From positions 2,500,978 to 2,564,977 of the forward strand of contig NZ_PYYB01000001.1 of assembly GCF_003044185.1 (NCBI RefSeq): DNA of 64,000 nt. The letters are read 5' to 3'. Shown here piece by piece: positions 1 through 8,867 of the stretch; the first letter of the stretch is position 1; each line of letters begins with the position of its first letter. This DNA is from Paraconexibacter algicola (GTDB taxonomy: Bacteria; Actinomycetota; Thermoleophilia; Solirubrobacterales; Solirubrobacteraceae). The position numbers and the translations under genes were made by a program. The notes below the pieces were generated by a model that was given only the letters and a program-made list of their open reading frames with translations, was not told the origin of the DNA and searched no databases.

Positions 1-973
1 CGACACCGGCGAGGACCTCCGTGCCCGTCTCGTGATCACCTGACCGCGCGGCTGCCGCCAGCGATCGCCAGCCTTCAGCGAGCCCGTCCGCCGTGCGAGC
101 CGTATCGGCCAGGGCGGCGTCGTCGAGGAGTGTCGCGGAGTCCGACAGGAACTCGGCGTACAGCGAGCGGAACAGTGCGCCCCCGGTTCCGGCCTTGACG
201 ATGAAGATCGACAGCGCGGACAGGATGGTGGGAAGGTCCTCGCCGAAGGTCTGCGGCCACCGCGCGTAGTCCTCGGCGAACCGGTTCACGCCCTCGAGTC
301 CTGCCGGGGCCTCCATGCCTCCGAGCCGGGCCCCGCCGTCGCGCATGTTCGCGATGCTCCCGCGGATCGAGCGCGTGATCGCCGCGGCGGGATCGGCGAG
401 GCGGTCCGGCCAGTCATAGACGAAGGTGCGGTGCAGATTGGGACCGGGGAAACCACTGGAGGAGCGTGCGCGGGCGAGAGACTCCAGCGAGCACGGCTGC
501 AGGCCGTCACGGTCGTTGTCGGCCACGAGCGCGACACCCGCCTCCTCGTCGACCTCCACGACGACGATCGCGTGTCGGGTGTTGGACATCCGAACCCGCA
601 GGTACTCGAGCTCGGCGATGTCCGTCCACACGATCGAGGGCCGGCCGCGCTCGAGCTCCTCGCGGACCCAGCGCAGCCCGGTCGCCGCACCGTCCGTGTC
701 TCTGATCGAGAGCGGAACGTCGAGGTTCAGGGCAAAGCTCTCCTCGAGCGCCTCGGTCCTGCCCACGACGTAGATCGGCGGCGTCACCTGCGGGACCGGC
801 GCGTACATGAAGCCCAGACCGCTCCCTAGCCCGAAGCACATCCCCTCCGACAGGGGGCCACGGCCGTAGTCGAGCCCATGGAAGGCGAGGACGTCGCGAA
901 GGCTTCCCGACGCACAGTGGCCGGCCCGGACGTGCGTGAACCGGTGTGCGACCGTGGACGCTGTGCCGGTCAT
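1..973 (-). CDS. BtrH-like cysteine acyltransferase (BtrH_N plus DUF4872-type), 3' end outside window
   Basis: The open frame runs from an ATG at 973 off the left edge, giving 324 codons without a stop. The first 25 residues contain HCASGSLRDVLAFHG, the Cys-containing start of the BtrH_N domain (Cys20). About residue 135 follow TRHAIVVVEVD and a nearby ADND, which would supply the His and Asp of a C39-like Cys-His-Asp triad. The later part, with a VYDWPDR segment and helices, resembles DUF4872, the usual partner domain. In butirosin biosynthesis BtrH transfers an acyl group from a carrier protein to an amine; the substrate here is unknown. A GGAGGC ribosome site lies at 978-983. Other reading frames over this stretch are arginine-rich shadows. 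Family call is good, specific role open. Confidence 0.75.
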   Translation of the reverse strand, partial: MTGTASTVAHRFTHVRAGHCASGSLRDVLAFHGLDYGRGPLSEGMCFGLGSGLGFMYAPVPQVTPPIYVVGRTEALEESFALNLDVPLSIRDTDGAATGLRWVREELERGRPSIVWTDIAELEYLRVRMSNTRHAIVVVEVDEEAGVALVADNDRDGLQPCSLESLARARSSSGFPGPNLHRTFVYDWPDRLADPAAAITRSIRGSIANMRDGGARLGGMEAPAGLEGVNRFAEDYARWPQTFGEDLPTILSALSIFIVKAGTGGALFRSLYAEFLSDSATLLDDAALADTARTADGLAEGWRSLAAAARSGDHETGTEVLAGV

Positions 974-1005
974 GCGGGCCTCCGGACTCGCGCGGGGGGT
1001 GTGAC

Positions 1006-1018
1006 GGGGGGGGGGGGG
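1006..1018. repeat. 13-base poly-G tract
   Basis: Thirteen consecutive G residues lie 33 bases upstream of the BtrH-like start, in the intergenic region before the TetR gene. Long homopolymers of this kind are slippage-prone and can alter promoter spacing. It may also be a site of sequencing error. Confidence 0.8.
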
Positions 1019-1163
1019 CGGGGCGGCGCACGGGATCTCCTTGCTGGCTCGGGGTGTCCTGAACGGGCCGACACATAGCCTGACACACTGTAAGAGAAGA
1101 TGTCCAGGCCGTGTCAGACGGCCCCCGGTCGAGACGGCGTAGGGCGCCCCGGTCCGGCGTTCG

Positions 1164-1766
1164 TCAGCTGGCCACGTGCACGACCCAGGCCTGGAACTCG
1201 GCGATCGAGCGTTCGAGGTCTGGGGTGGTGCCGCGGGCCAGCCATTCCAGTGCCAGGCCCTGGATGCCGGCGAGCACCAGGGTCTGGAGGGTCGCGGACG
1301 GGATGCGCAGGGCGCCGCCGCGTGCCTGGTGCTCGGTGATGAGCTGGGCGAAGAGTCCGCGCAGGCGACCCGTTGCGGCGTCGGCGACGGGTTGGAGCTC
1401 GGGGTTGGTGATGGCTTCGGTCTGCAGACCGAACCAGGCGATCATGAGTCCGCGGTCCTGGGTGAGCGCGTCCCAAAGGGCGTGGAAGCCGATGTCGACC
1501 ACGGCGGGGGCGTTGTCGAGGCCGGCGACCGCTTCCTGGACCTGGTCCACGAAGCGGGCGACGATCGCCGGGATGACGTGGGCGAAGAGCTGGTCGCGGC
1601 TGCCGTAGTAGTAGAGGACCGACCGCTTCGGGATCCCGGCCTCGTCGGCGATCCGCTGGATCGAGGCGCCGGCGTAGCCGTCTGTCGCCAGGCATCGCAG
1701 GGTGGCCTCGATGATGAGGCGCGCGCGGGCGTCGCCCTTGGCGGTGAGGTGTGTCGGTGTGCTCAC
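1164..1766 (-). CDS. TetR-family transcriptional regulator
   Basis: A 200-residue protein with the N-terminal TetR helix-turn-helix: ARLIIEATLRCLATDGYAG, then IQRIADEAGIPKRSVLYYYGSRDQLFAHV (about residues 15-65). The C-terminal two thirds are the helical ligand/dimer domain. Its start overlaps the stop of the upstream MMPL gene by 4 bases, so the two are co-transcribed. TetR regulators next to an exporter usually repress it and often the divergent operon too; a candidate dyad lies at 3952-3968 in front of MMPL and the P450 operon. The ligand is unknown, possibly a hydrophobic substrate of the P450. Confidence 0.9.
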   Translation of the reverse strand: MSTPTHLTAKGDARARLIIEATLRCLATDGYAGASIQRIADEAGIPKRSVLYYYGSRDQLFAHVIPAIVARFVDQVQEAVAGLDNAPAVVDIGFHALWDALTQDRGLMIAWFGLQTEAITNPELQPVADAATGRLRGLFAQLITEHQARGGALRIPSATLQTLVLAGIQGLALEWLARGTTPDLERSIAEFQAWVVHVAS

Positions 1767-3916
1767 AGCTGGCGGGCTGTCGCCGGGGCCGGGGGGGTGC
1801 AGATCGTGGGCTGTGACGGGCCCTCAAGGGCCAATCGCGGGAGACGCCTGTCGAGCCATGCGGGCAGCCAGAAGCACCACCGGCCGGCCAGTCGCATCGT
1901 CGCGGGCAGCAGGACGAGTCTGACGAGGGTGGCGTCGATGACGACGGCGGTGACGAGCCCGGCTCCGGGCTGGCGGACGGTCTGCAGCTTGGTCGCCATG
2001 AACGCGAGGAACACGCCTCCCATGATGGCGGCTGCGCCGGTGATGACGCGCCCGGTGGCGTCGATCGACTGGGTGATGGCGAGGTCGAGGCGTCCGGTGT
2101 GGTCGAAGCTCTCGCGCATGCGGGCGAGGATGAAGACCTGGTAGTCGAGCGAGAGCGCGAAGACGATCGCGAACATCCCGAACAGGGCGAGGATGTCGGC
2201 GAAGCCGGCGCCGCCGAGCAGCGGGTCCTCGCCGGTGCTCACGAGTGCCAGGACGCCGAGCGACGCGGTCACGGTGATCAGGTTGAGCACGATGCTGATC
2301 AGGGGGACGACCAGGGCCCGCAGCACGACGATCAGCGCCAGCAGCGCGACGACGCTCAGTGCGGCGATCAACACGGGGAGGCGGGCCGACAGCACGCGAC
2401 GGTAGTCGGCCAGTTGCGCAGCCACACCGCCCACGGACACCTGGCCAGCCTCGGCAGGTGCTTCGCGCGCCCGGGCGCGAAGGGTCCGGAGCAGCGCGTC
2501 CGTCTCGGGGTCGTTCGCGGCGCGCTTCGGGATGACCGTCAGCGCCAGGACGCCGTCGCGGCCGCGTTCGGGGCCGAGCACCGCTTGGACCGCAGGGTCG
2601 CTCCGGAGCTCCTGGCGCAGCTGGTCGACGGCTGGAGGGGACGGCGGGCGACCCTGTGGCCCTGGTGCGGCGAGGATCCGCGCGGGGGCGATCCATCCCG
2701 GTCCGATCGCCCGGGCGGTCGTCTCGGTGTCGAGCCGTGCCCGGGTGTCGGAGGGGAGCGTCCGGACGTCCGGAGGGCCGGTGTCCAGGCCCAGGGCGGC
2801 GGGGGCGAGGGCCAGGAGGACCACGAGGGCTGCCGCCGTTGCCGGGATCGGGCGTCGCTGGACGGCGTCGGCGTAGCGCGCCCACCCGCCGCCGCTGCGG
2901 CTCGGTCCGCCGATGCGCAGCCGGTCGATGTTGGTCCCGAGCAGGACGAGCATCGCGGGGACGGCCAGCAGTGCTCCGTACATGCCCATGATCCCGGCGG
3001 CGGAGACGCCGACCGCGGCCGAGAGCAGGAAGCTCCCGGGGGACAGGAGCATCGCGGTGATCATCGTCAGCAGCAGCGTCGCTCCTGCGAAGACGACGGT
3101 GCGACCCGAGGACTGTCCGGAGCTCAGGGCGGCGTCGGTCACCGACAGGCCGTCGGCGAGGAACTCCCGGAAGCGCGAGACCATCAGCAGGGCGTAGTCG
3201 ACCCCGAGCGCGAGACCGAGCATCGAGGTCAGCGGGGTGGCCACGTCGGTGATGTCCCGCGACCGGGCGACGAGGTCGACCAGGCCGTAGGCGGAGGCGA
3301 CGGTCGCCAGGCCCAGCAGGGCGGGGATCCCGGCCGCGACGGGGGAGCGGAAGACGAGCAGCAGGACGATCAGCAGGATGGGGATCGCGATGAGCTCGGC
3401 ATCGTGCGCGGCGGCGACGGACTCCTCGGAGACCGCGCCGCCGATCGCGGAGAACCCGGTCACCGACGCGACCACGGGAGGGGTCACGGTACGGTCGACG
3501 ACGCGGCGGACCCTCTCGGCCGCCTCCCCGTCGAAGCTCTGCACCGACGGGACGCGGGCCACGACCAGCTGCGACCGCCGTGCGCCGTCGCCGGACCGGG
3601 GCAGATGCCGGCCGGGAACCGCGGATGCGCGGACCACCGGAAGTGCGTCCAGAGCGGCCGTGAGCGCGAGGCGCTGCTTCGCCACCTGCGCCGGAGGCCC
3701 GGTGAGGAGCACCGGGACCTCGCTGCGCGCGCCGAAGGCACGTCGGTCGACCTCCCCGGCCCGGGCACTGCTCGATCCGGGAACCTCGATCGACGTCGAC
3801 GCGAGATGTCCAGGCAGCTGGGAACCGAGCGCGGCCAGGGAGACCGTCACCAGCGCCCAGACGGCAAGGGCACGCCACGGTCGCCGGACCGACCAGGCGG
3901 TGACGCGAATCATCAC
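1763..3916 (-). CDS. MMPL/RND-family membrane transporter
   Basis: A 717-residue protein with MMPL architecture: one N-terminal membrane helix, a periplasmic domain to about residue 170, a block of five to six helices including GLALGVDYALLMVSRFREF, a second periplasmic domain, and a second helical block with ALSLDYQVFILARMRE. The GxDY/SLDY segments are the proton-relay motifs of the family. It likely exports a lipid or hydrophobic compound. The start is GTG 3916 or ATG 3913. The TetR gene follows with a 4-base overlap, and the P450 operon diverges from the shared intergenic region. Confidence 0.9.
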   Translation of the reverse strand: MMIRVTAWSVRRPWRALAVWALVTVSLAALGSQLPGHLASTSIEVPGSSSARAGEVDRRAFGARSEVPVLLTGPPAQVAKQRLALTAALDALPVVRASAVPGRHLPRSGDGARRSQLVVARVPSVQSFDGEAAERVRRVVDRTVTPPVVASVTGFSAIGGAVSEESVAAAHDAELIAIPILLIVLLLVFRSPVAAGIPALLGLATVASAYGLVDLVARSRDITDVATPLTSMLGLALGVDYALLMVSRFREFLADGLSVTDAALSSGQSSGRTVVFAGATLLLTMITAMLLSPGSFLLSAAVGVSAAGIMGMYGALLAVPAMLVLLGTNIDRLRIGGPSRSGGGWARYADAVQRRPIPATAAALVVLLALAPAALGLDTGPPDVRTLPSDTRARLDTETTARAIGPGWIAPARILAAPGPQGRPPSPPAVDQLRQELRSDPAVQAVLGPERGRDGVLALTVIPKRAANDPETDALLRTLRARAREAPAEAGQVSVGGVAAQLADYRRVLSARLPVLIAALSVVALLALIVVLRALVVPLISIVLNLITVTASLGVLALVSTGEDPLLGGAGFADILALFGMFAIVFALSLDYQVFILARMRESFDHTGRLDLAITQSIDATGRVITGAAAIMGGVFLAFMATKLQTVRQPGAGLVTAVVIDATLVRLVLLPATMRLAGRWCFWLPAWLDRRLPRLALEGPSQPTICTPPAPATARQL

Positions 3917-3950
3917 GTCCGGTCTTGCTCGCGCGACATGCTCATCAAAC

Positions 3951-4012
3951 GCACCGTACCGACCGGTGAGAAATTCCGCACCGTACGGATACCTTTCGCT
4001 AGGCTCGACACC
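3951..4012. promoter_or_regulatory. Divergent MMPL/P450 control region with candidate TetR operator
   Basis: An inverted repeat caccg-n7-cggtg lies at 3952-3968, and the nonamer gcaccgtac is repeated directly at 3951-3959 and 3978-3986. A -10 box TAGGCT at 4000-4005 stands 7 bases before the P450 ATG, so that transcript is probably leaderless. Assignment to the neighbouring TetR is inference. Confidence 0.45.
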
Positions 4013-5242
4013 ATGTCAACTCAGGAACGCCGACTTGAGGATCTTCGCGTCGCCGACAACGAGCTGTGGGAGAGCGGACCGCCCCACGAGGTCTTCCGCG
4101 CCCTGCGCGACCGCTGCCCCGTGCACTGGAGCAGCGGCATCAGCCAGACGCCCCAGGACAGCGGCTTCTGGTCGGTGACCAAGGCCGAGCACATCCACGC
4201 GGTCAGCCGCGACTGGCAGACCTACTCCTCGGCGGAGAACTTCCTCCTCACCGACCACGGGGTCCCGCAGGACCTCGTCCGCGGGATGTTCATCGGCATG
4301 GACCCACCGATGCACGACCGCATCAAGGCGCTGTTCCAGCGGGCCTTCACCCCCAAGGCGATCGCCCAGCACGAGCCCGCCATCCGACAGATCACCGCCA
4401 CGGTGATCGAAGGCTTGGACGGCCGCGAGGAGTGCGACCTCGTCCTGGACCTGGCCCAGCCGGTCGTGGCCCGCGTCATCGGCAGCTTCATGGGACTGGA
4501 TCCCGAGGACGACAAGCCGTGGGCGGACGCGATCAACACGCTGCTGGGATTCGGCGACCCGGACATCAACCCGGGCGGGATCGAGCAGCTGGTGGCCGAG
4601 CACCTCCCCCCGATGTACGAGAAGTGCATGGCCCTCATCGCGGACCGGAGGGCGACCCCCACCGACGACATGGTCAGCACGCTCGTGTTCGCCGAGATCG
4701 ACGGCGACACCCTCACCGACCTGGAGATCTTCGCGGGCTTCGTCCTGCTCATGGCCGCCGGCAACGACTCCACCAAGGCGACCTACTCGAGCACGATGCG
4801 GGCGCTCATGGAGCACCCCGACCAGCGCGAGATGCTGCTCGCCGACCTCTCGCTCGTACCCTCGGCCGTCGAGGAGGCGCTGCGCATGTTCCCGGCATTC
4901 GCCCACTTCCGGCGCACGGCGACCAAGGACACCGAGCTCGGCGGCTGCCCGATCAAGAAGGGCGACAAGATCGCGATGTGGTACCCGTCCTCCAACCGCG
5001 ACGAGGACGTCTACGAGAACCCCGACACGTTCGACGTCACACGCAACCCCGAGCACCAGGCCTTCGGGGCTGGTGGCCGGCACTTCTGCCTCGGGACCGC
5101 GCTCGCGCGCCTCGAGCTGCGGATCCTCGTCGAGGAAACGGTCAAGCGCTGGCCGAGGATGACGATCGCCGGCGAGCCGACCTGGGTGGTCTCCCAGTTC
5201 TCCAGCCAGCTCAAGCACCTTCCGGTACGGCTGAACGGATGA
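4013..5242 (+). CDS. Cytochrome P450
   Basis: A 409-residue soluble bacterial P450. The I-helix oxygen-activation motif is AGNDST (about residue 250; usually AGxDT), the K-helix ExxR is EEALR (about 287), and the heme loop is FGAGGRHFCLG with the Cys ligand near residue 357. Overall pattern resembles the CYP125/CYP142/linalool-hydroxylase branch acting on sterol side chains or terpenoids, but substrate cannot be fixed from sequence. Longer upstream readings of this frame cross the antisense MMPL gene and were discarded; ATG 4013 follows a leaderless-type promoter. It forms an operon with a thioesterase and an LLM oxidoreductase through 4- and 8-base overlaps, suggesting catabolism of a CoA-linked lipid or steroid. 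Confidence 0.93.
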   Translation: MSTQERRLEDLRVADNELWESGPPHEVFRALRDRCPVHWSSGISQTPQDSGFWSVTKAEHIHAVSRDWQTYSSAENFLLTDHGVPQDLVRGMFIGMDPPMHDRIKALFQRAFTPKAIAQHEPAIRQITATVIEGLDGREECDLVLDLAQPVVARVIGSFMGLDPEDDKPWADAINTLLGFGDPDINPGGIEQLVAEHLPPMYEKCMALIADRRATPTDDMVSTLVFAEIDGDTLTDLEIFAGFVLLMAAGNDSTKATYSSTMRALMEHPDQREMLLADLSLVPSAVEEALRMFPAFAHFRRTATKDTELGGCPIKKGDKIAMWYPSSNRDEDVYENPDTFDVTRNPEHQAFGAGGRHFCLGTALARLELRILVEETVKRWPRMTIAGEPTWVVSQFSSQLKHLPVRLNG

Positions 5243-5721
5243 GCATGCACAGCGCTCCCGCCCGCACCCACGACCCCATGTGCATGGGCTGCGGCCACGC
5301 CAACCCGGGCAACCTCGGGGTCCGGGTCTGGTTCGAGGGCCAACGCGTCCACGGCGAGGTCCTCCTGGACGAGCGCCACAGCGGCGCGCCCGGCTACGCC
5401 CACGGCGGTGCCATCGCCGCGATCATGGACGACCTCCTCGGCCAGGTCCTCATCCCCCTCGACCGACCCGGAGTGACCGCCACCATCACCGTCGACTTCC
5501 GCGGCCCGGCGCTGCTGGGCCGCACGCTCTCGCTGGAAAGCTGGTGCGAGAAGATCGACGGCCGCAAGCTCCACATGCGCGGCGAGATCCGCGACGGGGA
5601 CACCCTCGTCGCCGAAGCACGCGCACTGTTCATCCACGTCGACGTCTCGCACTGGGAGGCCTCCGGGCAGCCGCTCCCCGAGAGCTGGCAGGGCTGGGGC
5701 GGGGAGGCTCAGAATGCCTGA
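5239..5721 (+). CDS. PaaI-type hot-dog thioesterase
   Basis: A 160-residue protein whose ATG overlaps the P450 stop as ATGA. The N-terminus has CMGCGHANPGNLGV, and GYAHGGAIAAIMDDLLG (about residues 50-67) is the active-site helix region of PaaI/4HBT hot-dog thioesterases, followed by the ATITVDFRGPALLG strand. It would hydrolyse an acyl-CoA made or consumed by the P450/LLM pathway. A second in-frame ATG at 5245 is possible but lacks the coupling overlap. Confidence 0.85.
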   Translation: MSMHSAPARTHDPMCMGCGHANPGNLGVRVWFEGQRVHGEVLLDERHSGAPGYAHGGAIAAIMDDLLGQVLIPLDRPGVTATITVDFRGPALLGRTLSLESWCEKIDGRKLHMRGEIRDGDTLVAEARALFIHVDVSHWEASGQPLPESWQGWGGEAQNA

Positions 5722-6745
5722 GAGGCCCCGCTTCGACACGGCACCGTCGCTGCTGATCACCGGAGGGGGCGGACTCCGCGACATCGCAGAGTCCGCCCGA
5801 CTCGCCGAGGACGCCGGCTTCGCCGGAGCGTGGACCACCGAGTTCTACGACCGCTCCGCCACGGTCTCCCTCGCGGCCATGGCCGCCGCAACCCGCCACA
5901 TCACGCTCGGCAGCGCCATCGCCTACGGCTTCGGACGAACGCCGCTGGTCTGGGCCGCAGAAGCCCGAGACCTCGACGAGCTCACCGACCAGCGCCTGAT
6001 CCTCGGGCTGGGCACCGGAACCCGCCGCATGCAGCAGGACTGGCACGGGCTCGACGGCGAGCACCCCGCCCCACGTATGGAGGAGCTCGTGCCGCTGCTG
6101 CGACGCCTCCTGCGCCTGCACGAAGGACCGATCACCCACGACGGACGGTTCTACCGACTGCACGTCAACCCCACCCTGCCCGTCGCACCGCCCCCGCGGA
6201 CCGACCTTCCGATCTACCTCGCCGGCGTCAACCCCCGCATGATCCGCGCCGCCGGACGGGTCGGCGACGGACTCGTCGGCCACCCGCTCTTCACCGCCGA
6301 GTACGTCCGCGACATCGCCCGCCCCGCACTCGCGGCCGGCGCCGAGCACGCCGGGCGAGACGCCGAGATCCCCATCGCCGGGTACCTCACCTGCAGCGTC
6401 AACGAGGACCGGGACGCCGCACGGCAGGCCGCCCGCGCCACCGTCGCGTTCAACTCCACCGTCAAGACCTACCGCGTCGTGCACCGCCACCACGGCTGGG
6501 AGGACCACGCCGAGCGGATCCGCCAGAAGTGGATCGGCGGCGACTTCGCCGCCGCCGTCCAAGCCGTACCCGACGAGATGGTCGACGCCATCACCCTCGC
6601 CGGCACCCCCGACGAGGTCCGCACGCGCTACGCAGAACGCTGGCAGGGCGTCTACGAGCACACCCTGCTCTGGCCACCCGCCTTCTCCGGCATGGCCGGC
6701 GTCCGCGCCGTCATCGAGACGTTCGCGCACAAGCCGAAGCCCTGA
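5714..6745 (+). CDS. LLM-class (F420-dependent type) oxidoreductase
   Basis: A 343-residue TIM-barrel luciferase-like protein. GFAGAWTTEFYDRSAT, then HITLGSAIAYGFGRTPLVWA, then LILGLGTGTRRMQQDWHG follow the order of strands in LLM family enzymes. In actinobacteria these commonly use F420 and reduce or oxidise lipid-like substrates; F420 versus FMN cannot be decided here. The gene overlaps the thioesterase by 8 bases and ends the operon. Confidence 0.88.
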   Translation: MPERPRFDTAPSLLITGGGGLRDIAESARLAEDAGFAGAWTTEFYDRSATVSLAAMAAATRHITLGSAIAYGFGRTPLVWAAEARDLDELTDQRLILGLGTGTRRMQQDWHGLDGEHPAPRMEELVPLLRRLLRLHEGPITHDGRFYRLHVNPTLPVAPPPRTDLPIYLAGVNPRMIRAAGRVGDGLVGHPLFTAEYVRDIARPALAAGAEHAGRDAEIPIAGYLTCSVNEDRDAARQAARATVAFNSTVKTYRVVHRHHGWEDHAERIRQKWIGGDFAAAVQAVPDEMVDAITLAGTPDEVRTRYAERWQGVYEHTLLWPPAFSGMAGVRAVIETFAHKPKP

Positions 6746-6770
6746 GCGGTCGGCGCCAGTAGGTCGGGCG

Positions 6771-6989
6771 TCAGCAGCGGCGCCCTCGGCGGCGGCCGAG
6801 CAGCACCACGATGCCCGTTAGCAGGACGGCGGCGGCGACGATCGCGATCGGCCCGCCGGAGGAGGCGAGGGCTCCCGCGGCGACGCCGCCGAGGAGCGGG
6901 AGCGCTGCGCAGCAGATGGCCATGAGGAGGGCTGCGCCGCCGAGGGCCTTGTCGGTCCAGGGCATGCGACGGGTGGTGGTGGAGGTCAT
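6771..6989 (-). CDS. Small two-helix membrane protein with CC motif, possibly mercury/metal transport
   Basis: A 72-residue protein with two predicted helices. The first contains [12 protein letters not shown], a vicinal Cys pair inside the membrane like those of MerF/MerT-type mercury transporters, and the protein ends RRGRRC. It diverges from a MerR gene, and a 16-bp palindrome lies between them, placed as a MerR operator for this gene. Function as a metal transporter is inferred from the Cys pair and the regulator, with no clear family match. Confidence 0.6.
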   Translation of the reverse strand: MTSTTTRRMPWTDKALGGAALLMAICCAALPLLGGVAAGALASSGGPIAIVAAAVLLTGIVVLLGRRRGRRC

Positions 6990-7005
6990 GCGCGGATGGT
7001 GGATG

Positions 7006-7021
7006 CTCGACCCGGGTCGAG
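7006..7021 (-). promoter_or_regulatory. Perfect 16-bp dyad, candidate MerR operator
   Basis: CTCGACCCGGGTCGAG is perfectly palindromic. On the minus strand a TTGACC -35 hexamer (7026-7021) abuts it, so the dyad fills the spacer towards the -10 of the 6989 gene, which is the classical MerR arrangement. A possible -10 for the MerR gene itself, TACCGT, is at 7035-7040 on the plus strand. Confidence 0.55.
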
Positions 7022-7090
7022 GTCAAGCGTGCGGTACCGTCGCGGTTCTTGAAGTCAGCTCGAAGAACCGGGACCGGAGGGGACGTCGAC

Positions 7091-7531
7091 GTGCAGGAGT
7101 CGTGGAGGATCGGCGAGCTCGCCGCGCAGGCCGGCGTGAAGCCGTCGCTCATCCGCTACTACGAGGGGGTCGGACTGCTTCCGGAGCCCGAGCGGCTCAG
7201 CGGCCAGCGTCGCTACGACCGCTCGACGCTGCGGCGGCTGGCGGTGATCGACGTCGCGCAGCGCGCCGGTCTACGATTGGACGAGATCAAGCTCCTCGTC
7301 GGCCACGGCAGCGCCCCGATGTCCGAACAGCTGCGGGACCTGGCGACCCGCAAGCTTCCGGAGATCGACGCGCTGATCGAGCGCGCGACCCGCGTCCGCG
7401 CGTGGCTGCAGACCGCGGGCACCTGCGACTGCAGCACCATCGACGAGTGCGCGCTCTTCGACGACGCGCCCCGGCAGGTCCACGCCTCGCCGTTCCGGCT
7501 GCCCGTCAAACGCGTCGGGCCCTCGGCATGA
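7091..7531 (+). CDS. MerR-family metal-responsive regulator
   Basis: A 146-residue protein. [29 protein letters not shown] is the winged helix-turn-helix of MerR, followed by the dimerisation helix. Near the C-terminus [13 protein letters not shown] provides three Cys; the first and last are spaced C-x7-C as in CueR/ZntR-type metal loops. GTG 7091 is chosen because a GGAGGGG site precedes it by 8 bases and the HTH begins directly; an upstream in-frame start at 7049 would add residues with no HTH homology. It overlaps the YnfA-like gene as ATGA. The metal (Hg, Cd, Zn or Cu) is not determinable. Confidence 0.85.
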   Translation: MQESWRIGELAAQAGVKPSLIRYYEGVGLLPEPERLSGQRRYDRSTLRRLAVIDVAQRAGLRLDEIKLLVGHGSAPMSEQLRDLATRKLPEIDALIERATRVRAWLQTAGTCDCSTIDECALFDDAPRQVHASPFRLPVKRVGPSA

Positions 7532-7860
7532 TCGCTCGATCCCTGCTGCTGTTCGCACTCGCCGCGGTCGCCGAGATCGGCGGCGCCTACCTGATGTGGC
7601 AGGCGATCAAGGAAGGGCGCGGGGTGCTGTTCGCCGTCGCCGGCGCGGTCGCGTTGATCGGCTACGGCGCGGTCGCCGCGCTGCAGCCCGACGACGACTT
7701 CGGCCGCGTCCTCGCCGCGTACGGCGGGGTCTTTATCGTCGGCTCCCTGGCGTGGGGGATGGCGTTCGACGGGTTCCGGCCCGATCGCTACGACCTGACC
7801 GGCGCCGGGATATGTCTCGTCGGGGTCCTGCTGATCATGTACGCGCCGCGCTCCGCCTGA
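7528..7860 (+). CDS. YnfA/UPF0060 family membrane protein
   Basis: A 110-residue protein with four predicted helices. [18 protein letters not shown] and the final [17 protein letters not shown] match the conserved ends of the UPF0060 (YnfA) family, small proteins of SMR-like topology. The ATG overlaps the MerR stop, so the pair is translationally coupled and metal or cation export is a fair guess. Confidence 0.85.
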   Translation: MIARSLLLFALAAVAEIGGAYLMWQAIKEGRGVLFAVAGAVALIGYGAVAALQPDDDFGRVLAAYGGVFIVGSLAWGMAFDGFRPDRYDLTGAGICLVGVLLIMYAPRSA

Positions 7861-7870
7861 CGCTCGGTCC

Positions 7871-8845
7871 TCAGCCGATGACGACCGGGGTGCCGACGCG
7901 CACGCGACGGTAGAGCCTGACCACGTCGCGCACGCGCATGCGCACGCATCCGTGCGACGCCCGGCTCCCGATGGAGCCGTCATCCGAAGTCCCGTGGATT
8001 CCGATCCCGCCGGCCAGGCCCATCCAACGCGCCTTCAACGGGTTGCCGGGGGCCCCGCCTGGGACCACCGAGCCTCCGAGCTCGCCAGCCCACGGGGCGT
8101 TGGGGACGTACCAGTTGGGGTTGACCTGCTTGGAGCGGATGCGGAAGCGGCGGCTGGGGGTGGGGTAAGCCGGCTGCCCGTGGGCGATCCGGTAGCTGGT
8201 GACCCGCCGCAGCCCGACGAACAGCCGCAAGGTGAAGGTTCGCTTGTCGACGGTCAGGATCGACGGATACCGGTCCCGAAGTTCCGCATCGGTGGTCCGC
8301 GGAGCGACGCGCCGAACCGCGACCACGAGCTGGCGGCTCGCGGGGTTCGCCGCGGCGCCCGCGAGCGACTTCGCGAGGGCCTCCTGGTCGATCGCGATCC
8401 CGGCTCGGGCCCGCTGCCAGCGCACCTCGCGACTGGTGATCCGAATGAGGCGGGCGACGCGCGCCGGGCGGGCGCCGGAGCGCGCAAGCTCAGCCGCCTG
8501 GCGCGCGAGGCCCGAAGCGTCCGTCGTCACCGCGACCCCGACGTCGACGGGCATGGTCGGTGCGCCCGCGTCGGCGGCGCGCGTCGCGGTCGCCTGGGCG
8601 TCGAAGACCATCCCGAGGTCGCGCGGCAGGACCTCGAACCGGCGCCCGCCCAGCCGGACGACGAGTGGGGCCGAGAGCCCGGGTCTGAGTCGTTGCTCGA
8701 GCCTGGTCGTGGCTGCCTCGACGGTGAGACCCGAGAGATCGACGCCGCCGGCGCCCACGCCGGGGGAGATGACACGTCCGTCGGCAAGGGCTGCGGCAGG
8801 CAGCGCGACGAGCAACGCGAGGCTGAGGAGGATGACGCGGAGCAC
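7871..8845 (-). CDS. L,D-transpeptidase (YkuD) with N-terminal peptidoglycan-binding-type domain
   Basis: A 324-residue exported protein with signal peptide VILLSLALLVALPAAALA. The middle (about 30-190) resembles PG_binding_4-type domains that precede YkuD. The catalytic region has IHGTSDDGSIGSRASHGCVRM, the HG...SHGCxR signature with the active Cys near residue 297. It forms 3-3 peptide cross-links or anchors proteins in the wall. The start is GTG. It is followed on the same strand (upstream) by Lgt with a 22-base gap, so this is the last gene of an envelope operon. Confidence 0.9.
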   Translation of the reverse strand: MLRVILLSLALLVALPAAALADGRVISPGVGAGGVDLSGLTVEAATTRLEQRLRPGLSAPLVVRLGGRRFEVLPRDLGMVFDAQATATRAADAGAPTMPVDVGVAVTTDASGLARQAAELARSGARPARVARLIRITSREVRWQRARAGIAIDQEALAKSLAGAAANPASRQLVVAVRRVAPRTTDAELRDRYPSILTVDKRTFTLRLFVGLRRVTSYRIAHGQPAYPTPSRRFRIRSKQVNPNWYVPNAPWAGELGGSVVPGGAPGNPLKARWMGLAGGIGIHGTSDDGSIGSRASHGCVRMRVRDVVRLYRRVRVGTPVVIG

Positions 8846-8867
8846 GTGCTGAACCGTAGCACTGCTC

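Noticed and set aside
2099-5242. 1047-codon open frame through the MMPL antisense and the P450
   Set aside because: The first 640 residues are Arg/Gly/Asp-rich antisense sequence; only the P450 from 4013 has domain motifs and its own promoter.
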